DNA of 64,000 nucleotides from JBNFVY01 sp049943335 (lineage in GTDB: Bacteria > Pseudomonadota > Alphaproteobacteria > Rhodobacterales > Rhodobacteraceae), in contig NZ_JBNFVY010000003.1 of assembly GCF_049943335.1 (NCBI RefSeq), positions 186,001-250,000 on the forward strand, given 5' to 3'. The notes beneath the pieces were generated by a model. It did no database searches and had not been told where the DNA came from. It was given only the letters and a program-made list of their open reading frames with translations. Shown piece after piece: positions 24,501-33,276 of this stretch (positions within the stretch are counted from its first letter, which is position 1; each line of letters begins with the position of its first letter). The position numbers were made by a program, and so were the translations under genes.

Positions 24501-24958
24501 CACGTCAACGAATGATCCTTCTGGCGGCTGGCGGATCAGTCGCGCTTCTGGCCGGGGCCTTTGTATTTCAGGCCCTTGGTTTCGCACCGTGCAAACTGTG
24601 CCTATGGCAGCGCTGGCCCCACGCGGCCGCCATACTGGTGGGTATGGTCGCGCTCTCTACGCGGGCGTATGGGCTGGCTTGGCTAGGCGCGCTGGCGGCG
24701 CTTAGCACTGCGGGCATCGGCGCCTATCACACAGGGGTCGAGCGCGGCTGGTGGCAGGGCCCGACGTCTTGCACGGGGGCCGGCAACGATCTGTCCGGGC
24801 TATCCGGCGCCGACCTGCTGTCGACCCAGATCGCCGATACCGTCATTATGTGCGATGAGGTCGCATGGGCGATGCTGGGCCTGTCGATGGCCACATGGAA
24901 CATGCTGTTTTCGCTGGGGCTTGCCGTGTTGTGGGTGATGGCTGCGCGCCGGACTTAG
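24497..24958 (+). CDS. dsbB: Disulfide bond formation protein B (DsbB)
   Basis: A 153-residue inner-membrane protein with four spans that reoxidises DsbA and passes electrons to quinone. The first catalytic pair is visible as PCKLCLWQRW near residue 34, and the second as two Cys in the second periplasmic loop (SCTGAG and VIMCDE). The start is probably TTG 24497, which shares TTGA with the yqaA stop, although ATG 24512 is also in frame. Its stop codon interlocks with that of the convergent usg gene (shared bases 24956-24957). Confidence 0.92.
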   Translation: MTRQRMILLAAGGSVALLAGAFVFQALGFAPCKLCLWQRWPHAAAILVGMVALSTRAYGLAWLGALAALSTAGIGAYHTGVERGWWQGPTSCTGAGNDLSGLSGADLLSTQIADTVIMCDEVAWAMLGLSMATWNMLFSLGLAVLWVMAARRT

Positions 24959-25221
24959 TGCAGGGGCAGTTCCCCCACCACGTTGCGCCACTGACCCGGC
25001 GCAATCAGATTGCGGTGAGTGAAGCGAACAGAGTGCAGCGGGCCATCCAGCTCGCGTTGCCAAAATTCAATGAACTCGAACAATTTCGGATAGTCCGGGG
25101 CCAGATCGTAGTCTTGCCAAATGTAGGAATTGAGCACCGATTGGTGATCCGGCATCCTGTAAAACATCTCGGCCGTTGTCAGACCATATCCTGCCAGCAA
25201 AAGTTCCGTTTCCTGTGTCAT
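24955..25221 (-). CDS. usg: Usg family protein
   Basis: An 88-residue protein of the alphaproteobacterial Usg family, recognised from LLAGYGLTTAEMFYRMPDH, YIWQDYDLAPDYPKLFEFIE and GPLHSVRFTHRNLI. The function is unknown; in other genomes it lies near trpF or asd. ATG 25221 gives the family N-terminus MTQETELL; the longer frame adds nine unusual residues. It is convergent with dsbB and divergent from gyrA over about 200 bp. Confidence 0.9.
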   Translation of the reverse strand: MTQETELLLAGYGLTTAEMFYRMPDHQSVLNSYIWQDYDLAPDYPKLFEFIEFWQRELDGPLHSVRFTHRNLIAPGQWRNVVGELPLH

Positions 25222-25425
25222 TCGTCGTGCATCCCTGTTGCGATTCACATTCCCATGTCAGAATGACAGCGCGATTCCATTAACAAATCAACAAAAACAG
25301 TGTGTTATCACTCGCCATCCGTGGCTGCCGAAGGCTGTGCGCATCGGCCATTGCACCCCATATCCTGTCTCTGATAGAGTGCTCGCAACAATATACAGAG
25401 CGATAACAACAGAGCGGCAAGCCAC

Positions 25426-28158
25426 GTGAGCGACACCCCAGAAACGTCTGACAACGAAGACAATTCCGGTCCCGAGCGTCCGGCCTATGACGGGCCGACG
25501 ATTTCGATCTCGGAAGAGATGAAGACCAGCTATCTCGATTATGCGATGAGCGTGATCGTCAGCCGCGCGATTCCCGATTTGCGCGATGGGCTTAAACCCG
25601 TCCATCGGCGCATCCTTTATGCGATGGATGAGGTCGGCAATACGTTTGACAAGCCTTACCGCAAATCCTCGCGCCCGGTCGCCGACACGATGGGTAAATA
25701 CCACCCCCACGGTGACGCGGCGATCTACGATGCGCTGGTGCGGATGACGCAGAACTTTTCCATGTCTGTGCCGTTGCTCGACGGTCAGGGCAACTTCGGC
25801 TCGATGGACGGCGACAAGGCCGCAGCCTTTCGATACACCGAAGTGCGCATGGCCAAAGTGGCCAACAGCCTTCTGGCCGATATCGACAAAGATACCGTTG
25901 ATTTTCAGGACAACTACGACGGCAAGGATCAGGAACCTGTCGTCTTGCCGGCGCGTTTTCCGAACATGCTGGTCAATGGTGCCGGCGGTATCGCTGTCGG
26001 CATGGCCACCAACATCCCGCCCCATAACCTGGGCGAGGTGATCGACGGCACTCTGGCGATGATCGAAGATCCCGATATCAGCACCGAACGGCTGATGGAG
26101 ATCATCCCCGGCCCGGACTTTCCCACAGGTGGCATCATTCTGGGCCGATCGGGTGCGCGCAAAGCCTATCTGGAAGGGCGCGGCAGCGTCGTGATCCGCG
26201 CAAAGACCCGGGTCGAGGAAATCCGCAAGGACCGCTATGCGATTGTCCTCGATGAAATCCCCTATCAGGTCAACAAGGCCAACATGATCGAAAAGATCGC
26301 TGACCTGGCCAAGGAAAAGAAACTCGAGGGCATCGCCCACGTTCAGGATGAATCAGATCGCGTCGGCGTGCGTGTGGTGGTCGAACTGAAACGCGATGCC
26401 ACGCCCGAGGTTGTTCTGAATCAGCTCTTCCGTTTCACGCCCATGCAGACCAGCTTCGGCTGCAACATGCTGGCGTTGAACGGTGGGCGTCCCGAGCAGC
26501 TGACGCTCAACGATTTCTTGCGCTATTTCATCCAGTTCCGCGAAGAAGTTGTTGCGCGGCGCACAGCCTATTTGCTGCGCAAGGCCCGCGAACGCAGCCA
26601 TGTTCTATGTGGTCTTGCCGTCGCCGTGTCGAATGTGGATGAAATTGTCGCGACCATTCGGGCCTCGGCCGATCCGGCTGATGCGCGGCAGAAACTGATG
26701 ACGCGGCGCTGGCCCGCGCAGGACATCGCCGAATACATCGCGCTGATCGATGATCCGACCCACAAGATCAACGACGATGGCACCTATAACCTGTCCGAAG
26801 TGCAGGCCCGTGCCATCCTTGAATTGCGCCTGCAACGCCTGACCGCCATGGGCGTTCGCGAGGTGACGGACGAACTTCAAGAGCTGGCCGCAAACATCCG
26901 GGATTACTTGGATATCCTGTCGTCGCGCGCCCGGATCATGGACATCATCTCGACCGAGCTGCGCGAAGTGCGCGACGAATTTGCCGGGCCCCGCCGCACC
27001 GAAATCGTCGACTGGTCCGGCGACATGGACGATGAAGACCTGATCGAACAGGAAGACATGGTCGTCACCGTCACATCGGGTGGCTATATCAAGCGCACCG
27101 CCCTGGCTGATTTCCGCGCCCAAAAGCGTGGCGGCAAAGGGTTGTCGGGCATGCAGACCAAGGAAGAGGACGTTGTCACCAACCTCTTTGTGGCCAACAC
27201 CCATACCCAACTGCTGTTCTTCACCACTGACGGCATGGTTTACAAGATCAAGACCTGGCGCCTGCCGTTGGGTGGCCGTACATCGAAGGGCAAGGCAATT
27301 GTCAATATCCTGCCAATCCCGCCGGGGGTATCGGTCGCCGCGATCATGCCGGTCGATGCGCCGGAACTAGAGTGGGACAACCTGCAGATCTTCTTCGCCA
27401 CGACCGCCGGTGACGTGCGCCGGAACGCCCTGTCCGATTTCACCAACGTGAAATCCAACGGCAAAATCGCTATGAAACTGCCCGAGGGCGTTCGCCTGGT
27501 CAATGCGCGGATCTGCACCGAAGATGACGATGTCATGCTGGTCACCGCGCGCGGCCGTGCAATCCGCTTCCCCACGACCGAAGTACGGGTCTTCAAGGGC
27601 CGCGATTCCACGGGTGTGCGCGGCGTGCGCCTGCAAGAGAACGACCGCGTGGTGTCAATGTCAGTTATCCGCCACTTCGAAGCCACCTCAGAGGAACGCG
27701 CAGCCTACCTTAAGATGCGTCGCCAATTGTCTGGTACCGATGAAGAAATCTCAGACGACGATGATGTTCCAGCAGGCAACATCAGTGCCGAGCGGTTTGA
27801 AGAAATGCGCAACGCCGAAGACCTGATCCTGACCATCGCGGAAAATGGAACCGGCAAAATCAGCTCGTCGCACGACTACCCCGTCCGCGGGCGCGGTGGC
27901 CAAGGTGTTGCCGCCATGGACAAGGCGATGCGCGGTGGCCAGCTCGTCGCCTCTTTCCCGGTTTCCGAAGGGGACCAGATCATGTTGGCCACCTCGAAGG
28001 GCCAATCGATCCGTTGCCCGGTAGATGGGATCTCGTTCCGCTCACGCAGTGCTGGCGGCGTCAAGGTATTCAACACCGCCGCGGGCGAGGAAGTCGTCAG
28101 CGTTGCGTGGATCGCAGAACAAGACGAAGAAGAGGCCGAAACGCCTGTGGCCGAGTAA
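25426..28158 (+). CDS. gyrA: DNA gyrase subunit A
   Basis: A 910-residue subunit that cuts and rejoins DNA for negative supercoiling. The catalytic Tyr is in AAFRYTEVRM. The C-terminal beta-pinwheel carries a GyrA box, here QKRGGKG, and an acidic tail (EQDEEEAETPVAE). An alphaproteobacterial insert with DDDDVPAGN lies around residues 755-790. The quinolone-contact segment reads HPHGDAAIYDAL: residue 98, equivalent to E. coli Ser83, is Ala, while the Asp87 equivalent is kept. The start is GTG 25426. Topoisomerase IV subunit ParC was considered, but the GyrA box argues for gyrase. Confidence 0.97.
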   Translation: MSDTPETSDNEDNSGPERPAYDGPTISISEEMKTSYLDYAMSVIVSRAIPDLRDGLKPVHRRILYAMDEVGNTFDKPYRKSSRPVADTMGKYHPHGDAAIYDALVRMTQNFSMSVPLLDGQGNFGSMDGDKAAAFRYTEVRMAKVANSLLADIDKDTVDFQDNYDGKDQEPVVLPARFPNMLVNGAGGIAVGMATNIPPHNLGEVIDGTLAMIEDPDISTERLMEIIPGPDFPTGGIILGRSGARKAYLEGRGSVVIRAKTRVEEIRKDRYAIVLDEIPYQVNKANMIEKIADLAKEKKLEGIAHVQDESDRVGVRVVVELKRDATPEVVLNQLFRFTPMQTSFGCNMLALNGGRPEQLTLNDFLRYFIQFREEVVARRTAYLLRKARERSHVLCGLAVAVSNVDEIVATIRASADPADARQKLMTRRWPAQDIAEYIALIDDPTHKINDDGTYNLSEVQARAILELRLQRLTAMGVREVTDELQELAANIRDYLDILSSRARIMDIISTELREVRDEFAGPRRTEIVDWSGDMDDEDLIEQEDMVVTVTSGGYIKRTALADFRAQKRGGKGLSGMQTKEEDVVTNLFVANTHTQLLFFTTDGMVYKIKTWRLPLGGRTSKGKAIVNILPIPPGVSVAAIMPVDAPELEWDNLQIFFATTAGDVRRNALSDFTNVKSNGKIAMKLPEGVRLVNARICTEDDDVMLVTARGRAIRFPTTEVRVFKGRDSTGVRGVRLQENDRVVSMSVIRHFEATSEERAAYLKMRRQLSGTDEEISDDDDVPAGNISAERFEEMRNAEDLILTIAENGTGKISSSHDYPVRGRGGQGVAAMDKAMRGGQLVASFPVSEGDQIMLATSKGQSIRCPVDGISFRSRSAGGVKVFNTAAGEEVVSVAWIAEQDEEEAETPVAE

Positions 28159-28263
28159 ACCACACTCTTCTTTTCGAAAATATCATCGGGGGCGGCGTAA
28201 CGGGCCGCGATGGGGGTGGAAAGCCCCCTTCCCATCCCCGCCAAATGCGCCTACATCGCCCGG

Positions 28264-29607
28264 ATGAATAAAACCCTTCATATCGTCGGCGGCGGCATGG
28301 CCGGATCCGAAGCCGCTTGGCAGGCCGCACATATGGGCGTCCAGGTCGTGATCCACGAAATGCGCCCCAAGGTCGAAACCTTTGCCCACCAAACCGGCAA
28401 CCTTGCCGAAATGGTGTGCTCGAATTCATTCCGCAGTGATGACAGCGAACAAAACGCCGTCGGCCTTTTGCACTGGGAAATGCGGGCTGCGAATGGGCTG
28501 ATCATGGCGGCGGCTGACAAGCACCGTCTGCCCGCCGGTGGGGCCCTGGCCGTAGATCGCGACCCCTTTGCGCAATGGGTGACAGACAATCTTAAGAACC
28601 ACCCGAACATCACGGTCCAAGACGCTGAAATCACGTCTCTTCCCGATAGCGGAAGCTGGATTTTCGCGACCGGTCCTCTTACCTCGGCCAAGCTGGGAGA
28701 CGCCATCGCGCAGGAAACCGGCACCGACCGACTGGCGTTTTTCGATGCTATCGCGCCGATCGTTTATGCCGACAGTATCGACATGGACGTCGCCTGGCTC
28801 CAGAGCCGCTACGACAAGGGCGAGACCGAGGAAGAGCAGAAAGCCTACCTCAACTGCCCAATGACCAAAGACCAGTACGAAACCTTCATCGACGCTCTTC
28901 TGGCCGCGGACAAAACGGAATTCCACGAAGGCGAAACGGCCGGCTATTTCGACGGCTGTCTGCCAATCGAAGTCATGGCGGAACGCGGGCGCGAAACCCT
29001 GCGGTTCGGTCCGATGAAGCCTATCGGCCTGACCAATGCCCACAAGCCAGATGAAAAGCCCTACGCGGTTGTCCAGCTACGCCGGGACAACAAATTGGGC
29101 ACGCTCTACAATATCGTCGGCTTTCAAACCAAGATGAAGTACGGCGCCCAAACAACTGTTTTTCGTACGATTCCCGGCCTGGAGAACGCGTCTTTCGCAC
29201 GTTTGGGCGGGATCCACCGCAACACATTTTTGAACTCGCCCACACTGTTGGACGACCAGATGCGCCTGCGCTCGCGCCCGTACATCCGCTTTGCCGGACA
29301 AGTGACCGGGGTTGAGGGGTATGTGGAAAGCGCGGCGATGGGCCTTTTGGCAGGGCGCCTTGCGGCCGCCGAGATCCTTGGCCAGCCAATCGCAAGCCCC
29401 CCGCGCACCACGGCCATGGGCGCACTGATCCACCACATCACCGGCGGGGCCGAGGCCAAGACCTTTCAGCCGATGAACGTGAATTTTGGCCTGTTGCCGC
29501 CCGTCGAAGGATTGCGCGGCGGACGACGGGGCCGCAAAGACCGCTACAAAGCCTACACAGATCGCGCCAAGATCCATTTTCAGGACTGGCTTTCAGGCCA
29601 AAGCTGA
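28264..29607 (+). CDS. trmFO: Folate-dependent tRNA uracil-54 C5-methyltransferase TrmFO
   Basis: A 447-residue FAD enzyme that makes m5U54 in the tRNA T-loop using methylenetetrahydrofolate. The FAD-binding motif is LHIVGGGMAGSEAAWQAAHM at the start, and further hallmarks are MVCSNSFRSDD, GVTGVEGYVES-type FAGQVTGVEGYVESAAMGL and NVNFGLLPP. The start is ATG 28264 (MNKTLH); the frame remains open 18 codons upstream into the gyrA-trmFO gap. Its stop overlaps the gluQRS ATG by 1 nt (TGATG). Confidence 0.95.
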   Translation: MNKTLHIVGGGMAGSEAAWQAAHMGVQVVIHEMRPKVETFAHQTGNLAEMVCSNSFRSDDSEQNAVGLLHWEMRAANGLIMAAADKHRLPAGGALAVDRDPFAQWVTDNLKNHPNITVQDAEITSLPDSGSWIFATGPLTSAKLGDAIAQETGTDRLAFFDAIAPIVYADSIDMDVAWLQSRYDKGETEEEQKAYLNCPMTKDQYETFIDALLAADKTEFHEGETAGYFDGCLPIEVMAERGRETLRFGPMKPIGLTNAHKPDEKPYAVVQLRRDNKLGTLYNIVGFQTKMKYGAQTTVFRTIPGLENASFARLGGIHRNTFLNSPTLLDDQMRLRSRPYIRFAGQVTGVEGYVESAAMGLLAGRLAAAEILGQPIASPPRTTAMGALIHHITGGAEAKTFQPMNVNFGLLPPVEGLRGGRRGRKDRYKAYTDRAKIHFQDWLSGQS

Positions 29608-30521
29608 TGTCAGTCACGACCCGGTTCGCCCCCAGCCCGACAGGGCCGCTGCACTTGGGTCACGCCTTTTCCGCGCTGATGGCCCACGACATGGCGATGG
29701 CCAACGGCGGGCGATTTTTGTTGCGCTTTGAAGACATCGATCGCCAACGTTCAAAACCCCAATGGGAGCAGCAGATCTTTGACGATCTGGAATGGCTGGG
29801 GCTGACGTGGGAAACCCCCGTAATGCGCCAGTCGGATCGGCTGCCAGCTTATCGCACAGCTCTTCAACGGCTGTGGAAGTGCGGTTGGCTTTACCCCTGC
29901 ACGTGCACCCGGCGCGACATCGCGCAGGCCGCCAGCGCGCCGCAAGAACGCGATCCGATCCACGGGCCAGACGGGCTGATCTATCCGGGAACCTGCCGCA
30001 GTTGGCACGACGCGACGGGCGCGGCCTATTCGTCGACCCCCATGCCGGAACAGACCGCGCTGCGCTTGCACATGGAGACCGCCGCGCGCGCAGTTTGCGA
30101 CAGCCGGATCGATCGACCGGGTGGTGGCACGACCATGGCGAATTTTCACGAAATAACCGACATCCAGACACTTGAGACCCGCACGGTCACCTTCACCCCA
30201 GAGGAGTTGGTGCGCGAGGTTGGCGATGTCGTCCTGTCGCGCAAGGACTTTCTGGGCAGCTATCACCTTTCGGTCGTCCTGGACGATGCCGCTCAGGGCA
30301 TAACGCATGTCGTGCGGGGGCAGGACCTGTTTGAGGCAACCAAAATCCACGTGGTCCTGCAAAGACTGCTGGGCCTGGCGACACCGGACTATCACCATCA
30401 CCGCCTGATCCGCGATGACCAAGGCAAGCGCTTGGCCAAGCGCGACGACGCCCGTGCCATCGCGGCCTACCGGGCCGACGGGGCCACACCGAGCGATATT
30501 CGGCGCATGGTCGGGCTCTGA
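29607..30521 (+). CDS. gluQRS: Glutamyl-Q tRNA(Asp) synthetase
   Basis: A 304-residue truncated glutamyl-tRNA synthetase paralogue that attaches glutamate to queuosine at position 34 of tRNA(Asp). It has the HIGH-like motif PTGPLHLGHAF, a KMSKS-like motif KRLAKRD near the C-terminus and a zinc Cys cluster with CTCTRRDI. It lacks the anticodon-binding half, which separates it from GltX. It follows trmFO with a 1-nt overlap, so two tRNA modification genes are coupled. A CATACG-type repeat follows its stop. Confidence 0.94.
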   Translation: MSVTTRFAPSPTGPLHLGHAFSALMAHDMAMANGGRFLLRFEDIDRQRSKPQWEQQIFDDLEWLGLTWETPVMRQSDRLPAYRTALQRLWKCGWLYPCTCTRRDIAQAASAPQERDPIHGPDGLIYPGTCRSWHDATGAAYSSTPMPEQTALRLHMETAARAVCDSRIDRPGGGTTMANFHEITDIQTLETRTVTFTPEELVREVGDVVLSRKDFLGSYHLSVVLDDAAQGITHVVRGQDLFEATKIHVVLQRLLGLATPDYHHHRLIRDDQGKRLAKRDDARAIAAYRADGATPSDIRRMVGL

Positions 30522-30522
30522 C

Positions 30523-30571
30523 CCTACGCCGACGTATGGCGGGCCCCGCAGGCCCATTCGGCACGGTATGG
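30523..30571. repeat. Dispersed palindromic repeat, copy 4
   Basis: CCTACGCCGACGTATGG (30523-30539) is the inverse of the CCATACGNCGGCGTAGG core, and a second partial unit ending CGGTATGGG lies at 30555-30571. It lies in the 56-bp convergent gap between gluQRS and hisI. Confidence 0.5.
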
Positions 30572-30577
30572 GCGGCG

Positions 30578-30937
30578 CTATTCTTGCGGGGACATCAGTT
30601 CAACTTCCGCGCCATCCCGCACGGCCGTGTAGAAACAGCTCCGACGGTTGGTGTGGCAGGCCGGACCGGTTTGATCCACCGTCACAAGAATACAATCGCG
30701 GTCGCAATCAACGCGAAAATCAACCAGTTTCTGCACATGCCCCGAGCTTTCGCCCTTGACCCAGAACGCCTGCCGCGAGCGGCTCCAGTAAGTGACATTG
30801 CCGGTCAGAAGCGTTCGCGTGACCGATTCGGCATTCATCCACGCCATCATCAATACCTCGCCACTTGTTGCGTCCTGGGCAACGGCAGGGATCAGACCTT
30901 GGTCGTTATAGCGCAGGGTTGCAGGGTTGAAAGTCAT
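30578..30937 (-). CDS. hisI: Phosphoribosyl-AMP cyclohydrolase
   Basis: A 119-residue zinc enzyme that opens the adenine ring of phosphoribosyl-AMP in histidine synthesis. Diagnostic motifs are MMAWMNAESVTRTLLTG, YWSRSRQAFWVKGESSGH and the metal- and substrate-binding DCDRDCILVTVDQTGPACHT. ATG 30937 has GAAAGGATG just upstream. It is the stand-alone HisI without a fused HisE. It is divergent from the IscU-like gene, with 64 bp between starts, and no other his gene is near. Confidence 0.96.
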   Translation of the reverse strand: MTFNPATLRYNDQGLIPAVAQDATSGEVLMMAWMNAESVTRTLLTGNVTYWSRSRQAFWVKGESSGHVQKLVDFRVDCDRDCILVTVDQTGPACHTNRRSCFYTAVRDGAEVELMSPQE

Positions 30938-31001
30938 GGCGCATCCTTTCCGTGGGCAGTGTCGCGGCCTATGTAAGAGGCCAGCCAAGGGAAGGAAACC
31001 C

Positions 31002-31439
31002 ATGTCCGACGCCGATCTCGTTTCGCTCTACTCGGGCCGCATACTGGAACTTGCGGCCAGCATTCCACATCTGGGCCGCCTGGACGCGCCACACGCCAGC
31101 GTGAAAAAGCGCTCGCCGCTTTGCGGATCGACCGTCACCGTGGACCTGGATGTCAATGATGGCAAGGTCAGCCGCTTTGCCCAGGATGTTAAGGCTTGCG
31201 CGCTCGGGCAAGCATCGGCCGCTTTGGTCGGCACCAACGTCATCGGGGCAACCCGGGCGCAGGTCCAGACCGCGCGTGACCAACTTTTGGCGATGCTGAA
31301 GGACGGGGGCGCCCCTCCGACCGCCCCTTTCGATGGGTTCGATGCGCTGGTCCCGGCCCGCGACTTCAAGAACCGCCATGCGTCGATCATGTTGGCATTT
31401 GACGCCACGCTAGAGGCATTGGAGCAAGCCGGCGCTTAA
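31002..31439 (+). CDS. IscU/NifU-like iron-sulfur cluster scaffold family protein
   Basis: A 145-residue protein of the NifU N-terminal fold. The SPLCGSTVTVDL segment with one Cys and DVKACALGQASAAL with another match two of the three cluster-ligand positions; the third position (HCS in IscU) is not evident. This short form is common in Rhodobacteraceae, unlinked to isc or suf operons, and its exact role is not established. ATG 31002 is preceded by GGAAGGAAACCC, which excludes the longer frame. Confidence 0.85.
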   Translation: MSDADLVSLYSGRILELAASIPHLGRLDAPHASVKKRSPLCGSTVTVDLDVNDGKVSRFAQDVKACALGQASAALVGTNVIGATRAQVQTARDQLLAMLKDGGAPPTAPFDGFDALVPARDFKNRHASIMLAFDATLEALEQAGA

Positions 31440-31450
31440 CGGCGTGGTAA
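31436..31450 (+). promoter_or_regulatory. Possible CtrA site upstream of the chemoreceptor
   Basis: TTAA-CGGCGTG-GTAA is one base off TTAA-N7-TTAA. It overlaps the stop codon of the IscU-like gene and lies 43 bp before the chemoreceptor ATG. CtrA controls motility and chemotaxis genes in roseobacters, so the placement is sensible, but the match is short. Confidence 0.35.
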
Positions 31451-31492
31451 ACACTCTGGGCTAACTCTGTTTCGATGAACGGAGATCGCCGA

Positions 31493-32908
31493 ATGCAAAA
31501 CCCTGAACGGATTGCCTCTTGTGCCGAAGTGCCGCATGGGGATGACCGGCTCACCGTAATGGCCGAACTGGCCTCGGGCTTGGGTTTCGACGTGGTGAAC
31601 CTGGCCGGGTTCCTGGACGGCGTTGACGAAAAATCAAAAGACCAGTTGCGGCGCCTGGCCGATGTGTCCGCCGGTGTTGAGGACATGTTGTTTGCCAACG
31701 GTGAAGTGCGCGGCGCAGTCGAAGAAGTGGTGGAAACCGCCAAGAGCACTTTGGATACGGTCGAATCTTCTGTCGACTACGTGCGCCAATCCGGCCAACA
31801 GTCGAATTCCGTGGCTGGCTGGGTCGCCGCATTGGTCGAACGGATGGGCCAGGTCGCCGATGCGTTGATACAAGTGGAATCCAAGAACAACGACATCGCA
31901 GACATCGCGCGCCAGGTGAACATTCTGGCCATCAACGCCAAGATCGAAGCGGCGCGCGCTGGCGAACATGGACTCGGCTTCGGTGTCGTCGCCGAGGCGA
32001 TCAACGAACTCAGCCAAAAGACCTCTCGCGCGGCGGCCGAGATAGAAGGTTCCGTGACGGACCTGTCATCGTGGGTATCGAAACTTTCCGTCGAAGCAGG
32101 TGACGTTGGCAAGGACGCCAGCGAAATCATCGACCGGTCTTCCGAAACCGACCGCGCCTTGTTGGCCATTGCGGATGGCGTGCGCTCGACCCATGACAAA
32201 TCCAACCACATTCAGGATAACGCTGCCCGGGCCCTCAAGGCGATGGAAACCTTCCGTCCGGCTTTTGACAGCATTGCTGCCAGCGTTCACGACACCGCCG
32301 AGGGCATCCACCAGGCACGGGACAAGTCGCAAAACCTGATCGATACATCGGAAACGATGGTCCAGCAGTCGGTCGAATTGGGGGGCAAATCGCTGGACGG
32401 TCGGTTTATCGCCCGCGTGGTGGAAGATGCGCAACGGGTTTCACTTGCATTCGAAGACGCAATCGATCGGGGCGACATCACGATAGAAGCGCTGTTCGAC
32501 ACGCGCTATACGCCCATTCCCGGCACGAACCCCGCACAAATGACAACGCGGTTCACCGATCTGACCGATCGCCTTTTGCCATCCATCCAGGAAGACGCAG
32601 CCGCGTTCGATCCATCGGTGGTGTTTTGCGCGGCCGTGGACCGAAATGGCTATCTGCCAACGCATAACAAGAAATTCTCGCAGCAACAGGGCGCAGATGC
32701 GGAATGGAACATGGCCAATTGTCGAAATCGGCGCATATTTGACGACCGGGTTGGTCTGAAAGCCGGTCGGAATACACAGACCTTTCTGCTGCAGATGTAT
32801 CGGCGCGACATGGGCGGTGGGAATTTTGTCTTGATGAAGGATCTGTCCGCTCCAATCTATATCAGGGGTCGCCACTGGGGCGGTCTGCGATTGGCGTACA
32901 AAACCTAA
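31493..32908 (+). CDS. Soluble methyl-accepting chemotaxis protein
   Basis: A 471-residue chemoreceptor without membrane spans. The signalling hairpin comes early (about 110-190) with the highly conserved tip NILAINAKIEAARAGEHGLG followed by FGVVAEAINELS. The C-terminal about 170 residues form an extra domain (RYTPIPGTNP, NGYLPTHNKKFSQ, NCRNRRIFDDRVG) that resembles Cache/PAS-like sensory tails on some alphaproteobacterial cytoplasmic receptors. ATG 31493 is preferred because GGAG lies 8 nt upstream; an ATG at 31475 lacks such a site. No che genes are nearby. Confidence 0.88.
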   Translation: MQNPERIASCAEVPHGDDRLTVMAELASGLGFDVVNLAGFLDGVDEKSKDQLRRLADVSAGVEDMLFANGEVRGAVEEVVETAKSTLDTVESSVDYVRQSGQQSNSVAGWVAALVERMGQVADALIQVESKNNDIADIARQVNILAINAKIEAARAGEHGLGFGVVAEAINELSQKTSRAAAEIEGSVTDLSSWVSKLSVEAGDVGKDASEIIDRSSETDRALLAIADGVRSTHDKSNHIQDNAARALKAMETFRPAFDSIAASVHDTAEGIHQARDKSQNLIDTSETMVQQSVELGGKSLDGRFIARVVEDAQRVSLAFEDAIDRGDITIEALFDTRYTPIPGTNPAQMTTRFTDLTDRLLPSIQEDAAAFDPSVVFCAAVDRNGYLPTHNKKFSQQQGADAEWNMANCRNRRIFDDRVGLKAGRNTQTFLLQMYRRDMGGGNFVLMKDLSAPIYIRGRHWGGLRLAYKT

Positions 32909-32913
32909 AAAAA

Positions 32914-32949
32914 CCGCCGCGCTCCGGGGCAGGAGGCGGCGGAAAGTGG
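32914..32949 (-). terminator. Terminator serving leftward transcripts
   Basis: A CCGCCGC/GCGGCGG stem (32914-32920 and 32936-32942). Read on the minus strand it is followed by TTTTTTTAGG, so it ends leftward transcripts from the 40-residue membrane protein gene at 33093. It also lies just after the chemoreceptor stop on the plus strand, where the T-tract is absent. Confidence 0.65.
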
Positions 32950-33092
32950 CGTATCTGTCGATCGGCGACCCGGCCAAGGGATGAGGTAAACCCCGGCCAT
33001 GTGTCACGAGCAGGCGATGATCGTGAGAAGCGCGTCCAAAGCTTGGGGACAGGACGCCAGGTCGCCAACAGAACGCAGGCAGAAACCTAAAG

Positions 33093-33215
33093 TCAGAGAA
33101 TGCCGGGCAAATGCAAACCGGCAAAGAACATCACACCAATCGATACCATGCCGAGCACATCACCGGCCAAAGTCGACTGCGAACGGAAGAGAATGGAGCG
33201 GATCTCGGTCAACAT
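33093..33215 (-). CDS. Unannotated 40-residue single-span membrane protein with an SOS-type promoter
   Basis: ATG 33215 is preceded by GAGG at a spacing of about 8 nt, and the frame reads MLTEIRSILFRSQSTLAGDV, then LGMVSIGVMFFAGLHLPGIL, then a stop. The N-terminal half is basic and amphipathic; the second half is one hydrophobic span (about residues 18-37). Four GTTC blocks lie 62-97 bp upstream, including an exact GTTC-N7-GTTC LexA-type site. A terminator follows at 32914. I know no named family. Short LexA-regulated membrane peptides elsewhere inhibit division (Caulobacter SidA) or depolarise membranes (E. coli TisB); function here is inference from architecture only. Confidence 0.72.
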   Translation of the reverse strand: MLTEIRSILFRSQSTLAGDVLGMVSIGVMFFAGLHLPGIL

Positions 33216-33276
33216 GGGAGCCTCATGGTTAATGATTTGTTAGCTCTTTGTTCTCACCTTTGCGACGTTAAGTAAA

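Noticed and set aside
28159..28263. Possible hairpin terminator between gyrA and trmFO
   Set aside because: G-rich and C-rich runs can pair in several weak ways but no single stable stem with a T-tract emerges.
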